This document shows positions 24,296 through 33,832 of a stretch of DNA of 64,000 nucleotides, in pieces. Source of the stretch: an uncultured Bacteroidota bacterium (GTDB lineage Bacteria > Bacteroidota > Bacteroidia > Chitinophagales > Chitinophagaceae). The position numbers and the translations under genes are program-made. Position 1 is the stretch's first letter; each line of letters opens with the position of its first letter. The stretch spans positions 22,649 through 86,648 of the forward strand of contig CAISPO010000021.1 in assembly GCA_903887415.1 (NCBI GenBank). The letters run 5' to 3'. The notes under the pieces were generated by a model, which saw only the letters and a list, made by a program, of their open reading frames with translations, was not told the DNA's origin and searched no databases.

Positions 24296-24988
24296 ATGCC
24301 CAAAGCTGCCATTAAAAAAGAGACTTTCGAATTCTTGAAAAAATTGTCTAAGAACAACAACCGTGAATGGTTCAATGCCAATAAAGACAAGTACGCGGAG
24401 GCTCACAATAACATGATCGAATTTGCCGGCGCCCTGCTGGCCGAGATGAACAAGCATGATACGATCGAAACTGCATCTGGCAAAGACAGCCTCTACCGTA
24501 TATACAAAGACGTGCGTTTCTCAAAAGACAAAACACCCTACAACATGCATTGGAATGGCGGTTTCAGGCGTGCCACTAAAAAGCTCCGCGGCGGATATTA
24601 TTTCCATATCGCTCCCGGCAACTCCTTTGTGGTGGGCGGCTTCCGCGGACCATCAGCTGCTGATATGCAAAGAATAAGGCAAGACTTTGCCGTAAATTAT
24701 GATGAAGTACGACAAATACTGGGCAATAAAACAACCATCAAAACATTCGGCGAAATGATTGGGGAAAAGCTCATCTCCGCACCACGGGGATATGAAAAAG
24801 ACCATCCGGCAATAGACCTGCTTCGCTACAAGCAGTTTATGCTGAAACATAAGTTTACTGATGAAGAGGTCTTGCGCCCCGACTTTGCAAAAAACGCAAG
24901 TGATATCTTCAAAAAAATGCGCCCCTTCCTCAACTACATGAGCGAAGCCCTCACCACAGACGCCAACGGAATACCGCTGGCAGGGTAG
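24296..24988 (+). CDS. DUF2461 domain protein
   Basis: A 230-residue member of DUF2461 (TIGR02453). The signature is easy to see: 'FLKKLSKNNNREWFNANKDKY' at the N-terminus, 'YRIYKDVRFSKDKTPYNMHW', 'GGYYFHIAPGNSFVVGGFRGPS', and a C-terminal 'KRMRPFLNYMSEAL'-like helix (here KKMRPFLNYMSEAL). The family is widespread and no function has been established. The open frame begins 38 codons earlier, but that part crosses the terminator of the previous gene and is rejected. Confidence 0.9.
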   Translation: MPKAAIKKETFEFLKKLSKNNNREWFNANKDKYAEAHNNMIEFAGALLAEMNKHDTIETASGKDSLYRIYKDVRFSKDKTPYNMHWNGGFRRATKKLRGGYYFHIAPGNSFVVGGFRGPSAADMQRIRQDFAVNYDEVRQILGNKTTIKTFGEMIGEKLISAPRGYEKDHPAIDLLRYKQFMLKHKFTDEEVLRPDFAKNASDIFKKMRPFLNYMSEALTTDANGIPLAG

Positions 24989-25086
24989 GAAATACACCTG
25001 CCAGCCCTGAAAGGGACCTTATAACAGCGAGGAGCAAAGCAAAAATAAAATCAAGGGAATCCTAAAATCCTTTAATCAAGGTTCTG

Positions 25087-28000
25087 TTACTTGCTGATCA
25101 CAAAATGGAAAGTCTCTGTTCCTGTTTCGGTATGCACGCGCAGCATATAAGTTCCCGCTGCAACATCCCCATCCAGCTTTACATCCGCTTTTACTATACC
25201 GTTATTATCAGGCATTGTTTTACCCGCATAAATAATGCGGCCCAGCATATCGCTCATCTCTATGGTGATCTCTTTATTACTATTTGCATGTACACTTCCG
25301 CTCAGGGTAAAGCTGCCATTATTCGGATTGGGGAATAAGGTAAGGTCATTCCCTGCCGCAGCGAGCGTACCTACTGATAAGTAGCCCTGGCCATAAATAA
25401 TGATCGTGTTGCTTGCTCCTGTATTAAGCGAGGTATCACACGGCGAATTACTGTTTATCACACAATAAATGGTGTCATTGTCATCATATATATGGGTAGT
25501 AAACTCTGCACTCGTCGCGCCGGGCACTGGCGCATTATTAACGTACCATTGATAACTCGGCATCGGGCCGCCATAGGTAGCCGTGCTGTAGAAGGTATAT
25601 ACCTGGCCCAGGTAAGAGCTGGTATCTGGCTGGGTAGTGGTTATATCTAATATCGGCGTGATCTGGGGCCATACATTCAGTGTCACATCTGCGCTTATCA
25701 CAGCTGGCGATGCGCATATATTGCTGGTAGTCATCACACAGGTAATAAAGTCGCCGTGTGTAGGATTATAAACATAGGTAGGTCCTGACCCAACATAGGC
25801 GCCAAACAGCTCCCACACAAAGCTGGGTGTACCTCCGTTCGAATCTATTGCGGTGAGCGTATCGGGAGTATTATGGCACAAAAGGCTGTCTCCTGGTGTT
25901 GATTGTATAGTCAGGAACGATGGTACCGCCGTCTCCACATGGAAGGGCATAGAGATAGCACAGCCGGAAACCAAAGTGTAAGAGATAGTGACAGAGCCGG
26001 TTACCAGGCCTCTTACTTCGCCGGTTGTAGCGATCGACAATGCTATAGTGCCATTGCTGCTCGACCATACGCCGCCTGCGGTTACATCGGTCAGAATAAC
26101 AGAAGAGCCCGGGCATACACTGTCTGCTCCGCGAATAGAATCCGGTATCGAATCAATATATATGGGCGCTGAAACAAAACAGCCGGTAGGTAATGTATAA
26201 AGTATGTTAACCACAGACCCTGCCGTTACACCCGAAACCACGCCGGTTGAGGAAACAGTAGCGGAAGAGCTGCCACTGCTCCAGGTGCCACCCGGCGTTA
26301 TGTCGCTGAGCGTTACAAGCGAACCCGAGCATACACTGCCCAGGCCGGTTATAGGCGCAGGAAGCGGGTTAACCAAAACCGGGTAGCTAACCTGGTTGCA
26401 AGAGAAGGTGACGTAGTATATTGTAGCTCCGCCCACAGCCAAACCGGTAACTATCCCCGTTGACGCGCCCACTGAAACGCTTCCGGATCCTGCGCTGGCA
26501 CTCCATGTGCCGCCCGGGGTACCGTTCAGTAAAGTCACCGTACTGCCCAGGCATACAGTATCCGGCCCGCTGATAGGTGTTGGCGGTGTGTTTACTGTAA
26601 CAATGGTTGTAGCGTAGCATGTTGTTGGCAGCGTATAGGAAATAGTCGCCAGGCCTGCGCCAATGCCTGTGATCACGCCCGTTCCGGCGCCTGCACTGGC
26701 TGTGAGTGGCAGGTTGCTGCTCCACGCGCCGCCTGCGGTCACATCACTGAGTATTGTGGTAAGGCCTATGCACACATAGCCGGTTCCGGTAATTGCAGCA
26801 GGCAGCGGGTTCACGGTCATAGGTGCGGTAACATAACAACCGGTGCCCAGCATATAGGTTATAGTTACAACGCCATTCGCGATTCCATTTACCGTACCCG
26901 TTGCAGATACAGTTGCTATTGTTGGGTCACTCGAGCTCCACGCGCCCCCCGCAGTAGTATTGCTTAATATCACTGACGAGCTCACACAAACCGAAGAAGG
27001 CCCTGTAATAGTATTTGGCAGCGGGTTTACAGTCATGTTCATAGTAGCTGTGCAGCCGCCTATAGGCAGCGTATAAGTGATCGTGGTAGTACCGGCAACA
27101 AGTCCCGTTACAATGCCCGATGTTGACCCAATGCCTGCATTGCCTGCATTGCTGCTGGACCAGGTGCCGCCTATTGCCGGATCAGTAAGGTATGTCGTTG
27201 ATCCTACACACACATTATTGCTGCCCACAATGGCTAGGGGTGACGGATTAACGGTAACAACAATCGTTGCAATGCAGGTGGTAGGCAGCATGTACGTTAT
27301 CGTTGCCATGCCTGGCGAAACACCATTTACAATGCCGGTCACGGCACCCACAGTAGCTATAGGAGGCGCACTGCTGCTCCATCCTCCGCCGGGTGTCGCG
27401 TCGCTCAGGTTTATCGACAATCCCGTACAACCACTCGCCAGTCCGGTGATGCCGGCCGGTAATGGGTTTACTGTAAAGGTCGTTGTTGCTATACAAGCGT
27501 CAGGCAGTGTATAAGTTATAGTACTGGCGCCTGCGGCCATACCGGTTGCCACGCCTGTTGCCAGGACGATGGAAGTATTACCATTACTGCTGGTCCAGGT
27601 GCCGCCAATAGGCGTATCACTCAAATTGCTTGTTAAACCCTGGCAGGCTACTGCGCTGCCGCTTATGTTGCCCGGAGACTGATTCACAGTAACAATGATC
27701 GAGGATGTACAGTTTGCAGGTGTGGTATATACTATGGTTGACGTGCCAGGTGTTATTCCCGAAACGACCCCAGATGCCGCCCCTATGGTAGCAATAGCAG
27801 GCGATCCCGAAGACCATGTGCCTCCCGGCACTGCGTCTGCAAGCGGCGTTGTAAGCCCTGCGCATACCGAAGCGGTTCCTGTTATTGCCGCTACCGGGTT
27901 CACAGTAACCACAACACTTACCGGAGTACAGTTAGTGCTGGTATAAACAATAGTGGACGTGCCGCCGCTAACGCCGGTCACCAGGCCTGTAACAGGGTCT

Positions 28001-29499
28001 ATGGTCGCAACTGCGCCAACACTGCTCGTCCAGGCACCACCCGCTACGAGATTACTAAGAGATGTCGTACTTCCCTGGCAGACTACCGGGGTTCCCAGTA
28101 TTGCAGATGGAGCGGGGTTTACCGTAGCCACAGTAGTCACATAACAATTCCCGGGCATCATGGTGTAAGTAACATTTGTTGTGCCCGCCGAAAGGCCGTT
28201 CAGCACACCTGTTCCTGCACCTATACCGGCAATACCGGCAGGGGCAGCGCTCCAGGCACCACCAGCAATTAAATCGGTTAAGGTTGTTGTTAACCCAACA
28301 CAAACATTTGGTGTTCCCAAAATAGCAGAAGGCGATTGGTTTACGGTAACAACAGTCGTAACGAAGCACCCGGCTCCCGCTGTATAGGTGATGACAGAAG
28401 TGCCTGCTGTTACGCCGTTCACAATACCGGTTGGCCCTACACTGGCATTGGCATTGCTGCTGGACCATGTGCCCGCTCCACCATCGCTAAGCGATGTGGT
28501 AAGCCCAGTACAAACAGAGGCAGTACCTAAAATAGCCCCTGGCAATGGGTTCACGGTAACCACAACGCTCGTGCTGCAACCGGTGCTCGCCTGCGTATAG
28601 GAAATTGTAGATGTACCCGCCACCAAACCAGAAACAACCCCTGTTCCCGACACAGAGGCGACCAAGGGGCTGACACTGCTCCACGCACCCGGCAAAGAAG
28701 CATCAGTCAAATTTGTAAAACTGCCCACACATGCAGCATCTACACCGGTTATTGCAGGCGGCGCGGCAATGACCGTAACTATCTGGGTTGCACAGCATCC
28801 ACCAAGGGTATAACTAATAATAGAGGTGCCTGCCGTCAGTCCGCCGACTACACCTGATACCGGGTTCACGGTAGCCACACCCAAAGCGCTACTCGACCAT
28901 GCGCCCCCCGCAACTGTCTCAGTCAACGTAGTAGTGGTCCCCTGGCACAAAACTGATGTTCCCGATATTGTCCCGACACCACTATTAATAATGACCGTTC
29001 GCAAACCCGAGTAAAACGGCCCGACAGGACCGGAAGTACCACCAGAGCCAGTAACGTAAAGAAAATAATAGTACGTGCCAGGCGCCGTAACCATGCTGGC
29101 ACCGGGTAAGTTTGCGGCATCCGGCCCCGCATCGGCGGTATAGGGAACACCGGTATAAACCAACGTAGCGCCAGCAAGCGTAGAGACAGCGCCGGTAGTG
29201 TTATAGTACCAATACCAATTTACAGTAGAGCTTGTACCTGTACCCAAAAATGGCGTTGTGCCGGCATCGGTGATCGTTCCTGTTAGTCCGGGAAGCACAG
29301 TCCCGGTGCAATAGGTACCGCCTCCAGCCGCGCTTGCTCCTGACGGGTCATAATATGTCGTGCCGAATCCAAAAGCATTATTTCCGGTAGCGCAAAGCAA
29401 TAGCAGCAAGTACGCAGCTGCCAGGCTGTATTTGCTTTTGTTTTTCAAAAAGTTAATGATTCTGGAGCAAGCTGTGAAAAAGGAATAAAGTTTATTCAT
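25087..29499 (-). CDS. Giant secreted protein with 14 Ig-like repeats and T9SS type A sorting domain
   Basis: A 1470-residue protein. Order: signal peptide (about 1-45, with 'YSLAAAYLLLLLCATG'), an N-terminal region with 'GPFYSGLRTVIINSG', then 14 repeats of about 67-70 residues from about 180 to 1180. Each repeat has a 'VCxGxTTxLSDxxxGGxWSS' start, 'ATVxxxTGxVxGxxAGTxxIxYTL', a Cys and a 'VTVNPLPxxITG' linker, and so resembles bacterial Ig-like/BIG2 folds. Two further Ig/PKD-like domains follow. The end is a T9SS C-terminal domain ('LTLFPNPNNGSFTLSG...GTYMLRVHTETGTETFHFVISK' in outline). It should be secreted through the outer membrane and attached to or released from the surface, where adhesion or gliding roles are plausible. 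Confidence 0.9.
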   Translation of the reverse strand: MNKLYSFFTACSRIINFLKNKSKYSLAAAYLLLLLCATGNNAFGFGTTYYDPSGASAAGGGTYCTGTVLPGLTGTITDAGTTPFLGTGTSSTVNWYWYYNTTGAVSTLAGATLVYTGVPYTADAGPDAANLPGASMVTAPGTYYYFLYVTGSGGTSGPVGPFYSGLRTVIINSGVGTISGTSVLCQGTTTTLTETVAGGAWSSSALGVATVNPVSGVVGGLTAGTSIISYTLGGCCATQIVTVIAAPPAITGVDAACVGSFTNLTDASLPGAWSSVSPLVASVSGTGVVSGLVAGTSTISYTQASTGCSTSVVVTVNPLPGAILGTASVCTGLTTSLSDGGAGTWSSSNANASVGPTGIVNGVTAGTSVITYTAGAGCFVTTVVTVNQSPSAILGTPNVCVGLTTTLTDLIAGGAWSAAPAGIAGIGAGTGVLNGLSAGTTNVTYTMMPGNCYVTTVATVNPAPSAILGTPVVCQGSTTSLSNLVAGGAWTSSVGAVATIDPVTGLVTGVSGGTSTIVYTSTNCTPVSVVVTVNPVAAITGTASVCAGLTTPLADAVPGGTWSSGSPAIATIGAASGVVSGITPGTSTIVYTTPANCTSSIIVTVNQSPGNISGSAVACQGLTSNLSDTPIGGTWTSSNGNTSIVLATGVATGMAAGASTITYTLPDACIATTTFTVNPLPAGITGLASGCTGLSINLSDATPGGGWSSSAPPIATVGAVTGIVNGVSPGMATITYMLPTTCIATIVVTVNPSPLAIVGSNNVCVGSTTYLTDPAIGGTWSSSNAGNAGIGSTSGIVTGLVAGTTTITYTLPIGGCTATMNMTVNPLPNTITGPSSVCVSSSVILSNTTAGGAWSSSDPTIATVSATGTVNGIANGVVTITYMLGTGCYVTAPMTVNPLPAAITGTGYVCIGLTTILSDVTAGGAWSSNLPLTASAGAGTGVITGIGAGLATISYTLPTTCYATTIVTVNTPPTPISGPDTVCLGSTVTLLNGTPGGTWSASAGSGSVSVGASTGIVTGLAVGGATIYYVTFSCNQVSYPVLVNPLPAPITGLGSVCSGSLVTLSDITPGGTWSSGSSSATVSSTGVVSGVTAGSVVNILYTLPTGCFVSAPIYIDSIPDSIRGADSVCPGSSVILTDVTAGGVWSSSNGTIALSIATTGEVRGLVTGSVTISYTLVSGCAISMPFHVETAVPSFLTIQSTPGDSLLCHNTPDTLTAIDSNGGTPSFVWELFGAYVGSGPTYVYNPTHGDFITCVMTTSNICASPAVISADVTLNVWPQITPILDITTTQPDTSSYLGQVYTFYSTATYGGPMPSYQWYVNNAPVPGATSAEFTTHIYDDNDTIYCVINSNSPCDTSLNTGASNTIIIYGQGYLSVGTLAAAGNDLTLFPNPNNGSFTLSGSVHANSNKEITIEMSDMLGRIIYAGKTMPDNNGIVKADVKLDGDVAAGTYMLRVHTETGTETFHFVISK

Positions 29500-29698
29500 G
29501 TGCTGATTTTTGTTAAGTTAAACTACTCTAATCAATTTAAATGGGTGCCTAAATTTACGTCAAAAAAGTAAATTAGCATATATAAGCGGCAAACTTCAAC
29601 TACCGGTTAATAAAGACACAAAGGCCCGTCACACCTATCATGTATGTAAAATCATACTGCAATAATGGTGCCATTTTGGGGATTGTGAATAAAGATAT

Positions 29699-30709
29699 TT
29701 AAGTAATGCTCTTAAATACCGTGTACCTCAGCAGCATTTCCAGCGCCAGGCATATCACGGCTATCATCGCAAATGGAAAGAACAATTCCGCGTAATGCTT
29801 ATAAGATGTGACGTCTATTTTCGTTTTTTCCAGTTTATCTATGTCCTCATATATAGCGCTGAATGACTGGTTATTAGTGGCGCGAAAGTATTTGCCCCCT
29901 GTTTCTACAGCTATTTTTTTCAGTAAAGGCTCATCTATTTCCACTGGCACCATTTGCTTTTGCACACCCATCGGCGTTTGCACCGGCATCGGCGCCTGTC
30001 CTATCGTTCCAATGCCTATGGTATAAACCCTAACTTTATATGCCTTGGCGATCTCCAATGCAGTTGTTGGATCTATCAGCCCCATATTATTTACGCCGTC
30101 AGTTGTCAGTATGATCACTTTGCTTTTGCCCTTGGAAAAACGAAGCCGGTCAACAGCCGTAGCAAGGCCCATGCCTATGGAGGTGCCATCTATGATCATA
30201 CCGTTCTTCACCTGGGATATCTGCTCCTTCAGCACATTATGGTCTATGGTAATAGGGCACATCGTAAAGCTCTCACCCGAAAAAATGACCAGCCCAATCC
30301 TGTCCGTAGGCCGCTGATCCACAAATTTCAGGGCAAGCGCCTTCGCGGCCTCAATACGGTTTGGTTTGAAATCCTCCGCTACCATACTGCCGGATACGTC
30401 CATAGCCAGCATAATGTCTATACCCTCACTGTCCACATTTTCGGTGGTATTCGATGATTGTGGCCGCGCCAGAGCTATGCTCAACGCAGCAAGAGTTATG
30501 ATGCGCAGTATAAACAATACCGGACGAAAGGCAGCCTTGCCCCCGGCCTGCGCGGCATCCAGGCCAGAAAGCGTAGTAAGCCGCAACGCGGGATTATCTT
30601 TCTTCTTGCTCCGCATTTGCCACCAGATCATAAATGGGATCAGCAGCAGCAACCCAAAGAAAACAGGATGCGCAAACGTTATATGTTTCCAGTCAAGGAA
30701 TGGTTTCAT
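29699..30709 (-). CDS. batA: BatA-like von Willebrand factor A domain membrane protein
   Basis: A 336-residue inner-membrane protein. Two N-terminal membrane segments (about 13-26, 62-80) and one at the C-terminus (about 310-330) flank a VWA domain with a complete MIDAS: 'MLAMDVSGSMVAEDF' (DxSxS), a Thr in 'GTSIGMGLATAVDRL' and the Asp in 'VIILTTDGVNNMG'. This is BatA of the Bacteroides aerotolerance cluster. It overlaps the preceding gene by 4 bases. Partners such as BatB are not encoded downstream, where the T9SS gene follows on the same strand. Confidence 0.88.
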   Translation of the reverse strand: MKPFLDWKHITFAHPVFFGLLLLIPFMIWWQMRSKKKDNPALRLTTLSGLDAAQAGGKAAFRPVLFILRIITLAALSIALARPQSSNTTENVDSEGIDIMLAMDVSGSMVAEDFKPNRIEAAKALALKFVDQRPTDRIGLVIFSGESFTMCPITIDHNVLKEQISQVKNGMIIDGTSIGMGLATAVDRLRFSKGKSKVIILTTDGVNNMGLIDPTTALEIAKAYKVRVYTIGIGTIGQAPMPVQTPMGVQKQMVPVEIDEPLLKKIAVETGGKYFRATNNQSFSAIYEDIDKLEKTKIDVTSYKHYAELFFPFAMIAVICLALEMLLRYTVFKSIT

Positions 30710-31653
30710 GTTGTTTTTTCTGTTGGCAAGTCAATAATTACCGGTCTCGAACTGTTTACAAATTCTTTTGCTTTTTCCATAGCATCAGTATGCTCTGTTG
30801 GCAACGGCTGCGCCTTGGCAAACTTCGCAAGGTCAGCGGTAGTTAATATTACAGATAATACTCCTTGGTAGGGCTGCAGGTCTTTCAGCAATTGCGCCTT
30901 ATATAGTAGCTCATCGGTCGTCAGCTCCATAGCCGGCGTGTGGAACCGCTGCTCTATATAATTCCGCACAATATCAGTAAGCTCAACATAATATAGCTTT
31001 ACCTGGTTTTTCTGCCACAGTTGCCTTGCTTCCAGCTCCTCCAGCAGGTGCAGCGTTTTGTCCTGCAGGCTTATTACAGGCCCCTGCGGCACTGGTGCTG
31101 CCACTTTTTTATTCTTCAGGAAGTAGATAACCACGAAAACAGCCAGCAACAGGAACAAAACTGCACCCACTATATACCATATATAATCCTTCCAGTTGCT
31201 TTTTACATACACTATCCCTTTGATCCCCTTAAAACCCTTCGTAGTATCTACAGCTATGGTCTGTACCAGCAGGTTAAAGGAATCTGTCTGCACCGTATAG
31301 GCAGCCCCACTGTTCGGGATAATGGAGAAAGTAAACGATGGCACTTTGAACATTCCCGAATCAAAACCAGTGATCACCAGCCGCTGCTTGTAGGTCACAA
31401 AGCCCCCCTGTTTTAACGTATCTATCTTTCCTCGCTCTACTACCTCAAGGTTATTGAACGAATCGGGGATGGCCGCCCACTGTACACGGCCCGTAGAGGG
31501 GTTATTCTGAACTTCTATAAATAACCGCGCCTGGTCACCCACAGTTATCCGTGTAGCATCCATTCGTGCTCCAGCCTTCGCATCGCCCTGCGCAAAAGAA
31601 GCCGTGGAAATTCCAAAAATTAAAATCCAAAGTCCAAAAAGGGCTTTCTTCAT
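30706..31653 (-). CDS. BatD/DUF4381-like membrane protein
   Basis: A 315-residue protein with a signal peptide (KKALFGLWILIFGISTASFAQ), a periplasmic beta-rich part with 'ITVGDQARLFIEVQNNP' (as in BatD), a single membrane helix at about 183-203 (WYIVGAVLFLLLAVFVVIY) and a cytosolic helical tail containing 'QLWQKNQVKLYYVELTDIVRNYIEQRF'. That tail matches the pattern of DUF4381-like or BatD C-terminal regions. Its placement between DUF58 and BatA is the usual one in Bacteroidota. The exact family name is uncertain. Confidence 0.75.
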   Translation of the reverse strand: MKKALFGLWILIFGISTASFAQGDAKAGARMDATRITVGDQARLFIEVQNNPSTGRVQWAAIPDSFNNLEVVERGKIDTLKQGGFVTYKQRLVITGFDSGMFKVPSFTFSIIPNSGAAYTVQTDSFNLLVQTIAVDTTKGFKGIKGIVYVKSNWKDYIWYIVGAVLFLLLAVFVVIYFLKNKKVAAPVPQGPVISLQDKTLHLLEELEARQLWQKNQVKLYYVELTDIVRNYIEQRFHTPAMELTTDELLYKAQLLKDLQPYQGVLSVILTTADLAKFAKAQPLPTEHTDAMEKAKEFVNSSRPVIIDLPTEKTT

Positions 31654-31683
31654 ACTATTCAGTAATGTTTTAATCTGGTTTCA

Positions 31684-31720
31684 CTCCAATCCAAATTCCA
31701 TATTCCCAATTACAAATTGC
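31684..31720. repeat. AATTCC-rich intergenic island
   Basis: Consists of CCAATCCAAATTCCATATTCCCAATTACAAATT, the same simple motif as at 2606 and 51911. It sits between DUF58 and the BatD-like gene. Confidence 0.55.
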
Positions 31721-31733
31721 ATTCAAAAAAGAC

Positions 31734-32621
31734 TCAACGTCCTTTGAAGTAACTCTGCAGCACCTTTACATAATCCTCATCTGTGCGCACATGCAGTAAA
31801 GATGCACCGCTTTTCCGGAACGAGTGCACACAATATTTTTGCTGCTCATCATACGCCTTTCCATACTTCGTCCTCACCGCTTTGTTGTCTGTATCCAGCC
31901 AGAAGGTTTTGCCGCTTTCCGCATCCATCACCTGCACCAGTCCGGCCTGCGGCATTTCCTTATCGTACTTATCATAAATATGGATGCCTATCAGGTCATG
32001 CTTGCGCGCTGCCAGTTGCAAAGCCTGGTCGTAAGGCTGACTCACAAAATCACTCAGTAAAAAGGTGATCGTCCGCTTTTTCAGCACATTGTTCAGGAAT
32101 TCCAGAGGCACTCTTACATTTGTTGTTTCCTTTCTATCACTGTCGGGCAGTGCGGCATGTGGTTCCAGTGCTATCAGCTCACGGATGATATGCAATATAT
32201 GCCCCTTGCCCTTCTTCGGCGGTATATACTTCTCTATCTTATCACTGAAAAATATCACCCCCACCTTATCATTATTGGTCGTCGCCGAAAAACATAATAC
32301 GGCTCCCAGTTCGGTTATCAGGTCGCGCTTCAGTTGTTTCTGCGTGCCGAAGAGCGAGCTGCCGCTTATATCCACCAGCAGCATCACGATCAGCTCCCTT
32401 TCCTCCTCAAACACCTTTACAAACGGATGAGAGAAACGCGCGGTTACATTCCAGTCTATGAATTTCACATCATCACCCGGCATATACTCCCGCACCTCGC
32501 TAAACGACATGCCCCGCCCCTTGAAAGTAGAATGATACTCACCGGCGAAGATGTGATTGCTCAGCCCCTTCGTTTTTATTTCTATCCGCCTTACCTTTTT
32601 TAGTATTTCAGCAGTTGTCAT
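31734..32621 (-). CDS. DUF58 domain protein (aerotolerance cluster)
   Basis: A 295-residue cytosolic protein with the DUF58 core: 'GRGMSFSEVREYMPGDDVKFIDWNVTARF' near residue 35-65 is the family hallmark, followed by a degenerate VWA-like region ('IVMLLVDISGSSLFG'). DUF58 proteins work with MoxR AAA+ ATPases and VWA proteins in envelope-stress and metal-chaperone-like systems. A moxR gene would be expected immediately upstream but is not present. This is the first gene of the three-gene unit. Confidence 0.9.
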   Translation of the reverse strand: MTTAEILKKVRRIEIKTKGLSNHIFAGEYHSTFKGRGMSFSEVREYMPGDDVKFIDWNVTARFSHPFVKVFEEERELIVMLLVDISGSSLFGTQKQLKRDLITELGAVLCFSATTNNDKVGVIFFSDKIEKYIPPKKGKGHILHIIRELIALEPHAALPDSDRKETTNVRVPLEFLNNVLKKRTITFLLSDFVSQPYDQALQLAARKHDLIGIHIYDKYDKEMPQAGLVQVMDAESGKTFWLDTDNKAVRTKYGKAYDEQQKYCVHSFRKSGASLLHVRTDEDYVKVLQSYFKGR

Positions 32622-32660
32622 TTTTCAAAAATAAGAATACAATTTTCAAATCTGCACACC

Positions 32661-32679
32661 CTCCTGCCGGCAGGAAGGT
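32661..32679. repeat. Short GC-rich palindrome CCTGCCGGCAGG
   Basis: TCCTGCCGGCAGGA is a perfect palindrome in an AT-rich spacer. A close relative (CCTGCCTGCCGGTAGGC) is inserted in repeat family A copy 4 at 56678. Confidence 0.55.
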
Positions 32680-32910
32680 TTCCAAATTAGGTCTCACAAA
32701 TGTAACCTTTGCAACGGTTATTACGCAAGACCTAAATACTTAAAATTTTCTGAAAATCCGGAAATATAGCCGATTTAAACCGAGAGGTACTTAAGCTCAT
32801 CAAAACAGCTCAGTTATTTGTTGGGTGGGCAAAAGTCGATCCTCAGTCCAAGCCCGGCACAGTTTTTATACTCCAATTCCCCAAAAAAGAACCTTTAAAA
32901 ACCGGGAATT

Positions 32911-33066
32911 ATGCTAAAACCAATACTCAGGCAGAAGAATCAGGCCATCGTAACACAGCGTATCATCGTCATTTTATCACTGATCATAGTGATGGGCTTG
33001 TTTGTATTCAGCAGCAAAGGTGCAAGCAATACACAAGTAAGCTATTCAAAAACTGCCAGCAGATAA
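32911..33066 (+). CDS. Small single-pass membrane protein (51 aa)
   Basis: A 51-codon frame from ATG at 32911 to TAA at 33064-33066. It has a basic N-terminus (MLKPILRQKNQAIVTQR), a clear membrane helix (IIVILSLIIVMGLFVFS) and a polar tail. A symmetric hairpin, AATTTCCGG/CCGGAAATT, follows 36 bases after the stop, supporting an independent transcript. No family is recognised. The positive-inside arrangement predicts a cytosolic N-terminus. Confidence 0.6.
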   Translation: MLKPILRQKNQAIVTQRIIVILSLIIVMGLFVFSSKGASNTQVSYSKTASR

Positions 33067-33102
33067 CCTGCGCCCGGCGAAACATTCCTTTACAAACAAA
33101 AA

Positions 33103-33124
33103 AATTTCCGGAAAACCGGAAATT
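33103..33124 (+). terminator. Terminator-like hairpin after the 51-residue membrane protein
   Basis: AATTTCCGG-AAAA-CCGGAAATT is a perfect 9 bp stem with a 4-base loop, followed by CAATTTATATTTT. Confidence 0.65.
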
Positions 33125-33217
33125 CAATTTATATTTTAAATCGAAAATCAAATATTAAAGACTACCCGGTTCAACGAACCCGCTCGTCCTGCAAATCCTA
33201 TCATCCAAAAATCCTGA

Positions 33218-33664
33218 TCACGCTTTCTTCACCTTTATCGCGTTCAATCCCTTTGGCCCCATCTCTGTCTCAAACGTCACTCTGTCCCTTTCTTTTATAG
33301 GTTCAGATACTTGGTTGATGTGTACGAACACGCTCTCCTGGCTCTTCAGGTCATTGATAAATCCATATCCCTTGGCATCATTAAAAAATGTCACCACACC
33401 AGTCCGCAGAATATCTGCAGGGTCTATCGGGCGCTGTTTTGCAGCACCTATCTGTATGTCTTCCAGGTTTATTTCTTTCTTTCTCGTCGGGTCCGGCGGC
33501 ACATCAGACAGGTTGCCATTCTCATCCACATACGCCAGCATAGAGTCCAGGCTTTTGCCCTTGTTATTGTTGGCTTTGCGTTCTTCTTTCTTGTGCGCTT
33601 TTTCCTGCTTGTTTTTGGCTTTCGCCTTTTCTTTGTCTTTTTTACCTTGTGTTTCTTGCCACAT
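33218..33664 (-). CDS. Cold-shock domain protein with long basic N-terminal extension
   Basis: A 148-residue protein. Residues 1-40 are highly charged, Lys/Glu-rich and probably disordered. A short linker follows ('INLEDIQIGAAKQRPIDPADI'), then a C-terminal cold-shock domain (about 86-148) with RNP1 'KGYGFIND' and RNP2-like 'SVFVHINQV', closing with 'GLNAIKVKKA'. CSD proteins bind single-stranded RNA or DNA and act as RNA chaperones. The extended architecture, rather than the 65-residue CspA form, is common in Bacteroidota and may add a non-specific nucleic-acid tether. Confidence 0.9.
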   Translation of the reverse strand: MWQETQGKKDKEKAKAKNKQEKAHKKEERKANNNKGKSLDSMLAYVDENGNLSDVPPDPTRKKEINLEDIQIGAAKQRPIDPADILRTGVVTFFNDAKGYGFINDLKSQESVFVHINQVSEPIKERDRVTFETEMGPKGLNAIKVKKA

Positions 33665-33808
33665 ATTTTTCTGCTACTATTTTTTGGTTAGTCTAAAGGT
33701 CGGCTTTTTTCCATCAATTGCCTATTTTTAAATAAAAAGTATTCCATTAAATTTATGTTAGGAACAACGGCAAAATAAAATCCACTAATTTCCTTCCCGA
33801 TTTAATAC

Positions 33809-33816
33809 TACTTTTG
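33809..33816 (+). promoter_or_regulatory. Putative -7 promoter box of the lipoprotein gene at 33833
   Basis: TACTTTTG, a match to TAnnTTTG, ends 16 bases before the ATG. Confidence 0.5.
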
Positions 33817-33832
33817 AAAAAAATATTATATC

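Noticed and set aside
25871..28684. Many open frames on both strands inside the T9SS repeat protein, some over 130 codons.
   Set aside because: They recur at the period of the repeat and are shadows of the real, domain-bearing frame.
25900..29000. Regularly spaced repeats resembling a CRISPR array.
   Set aside because: Units are about 200 bases, translate as Ig-like domains and are not exact, unlike CRISPR repeats of 24-47 bases.
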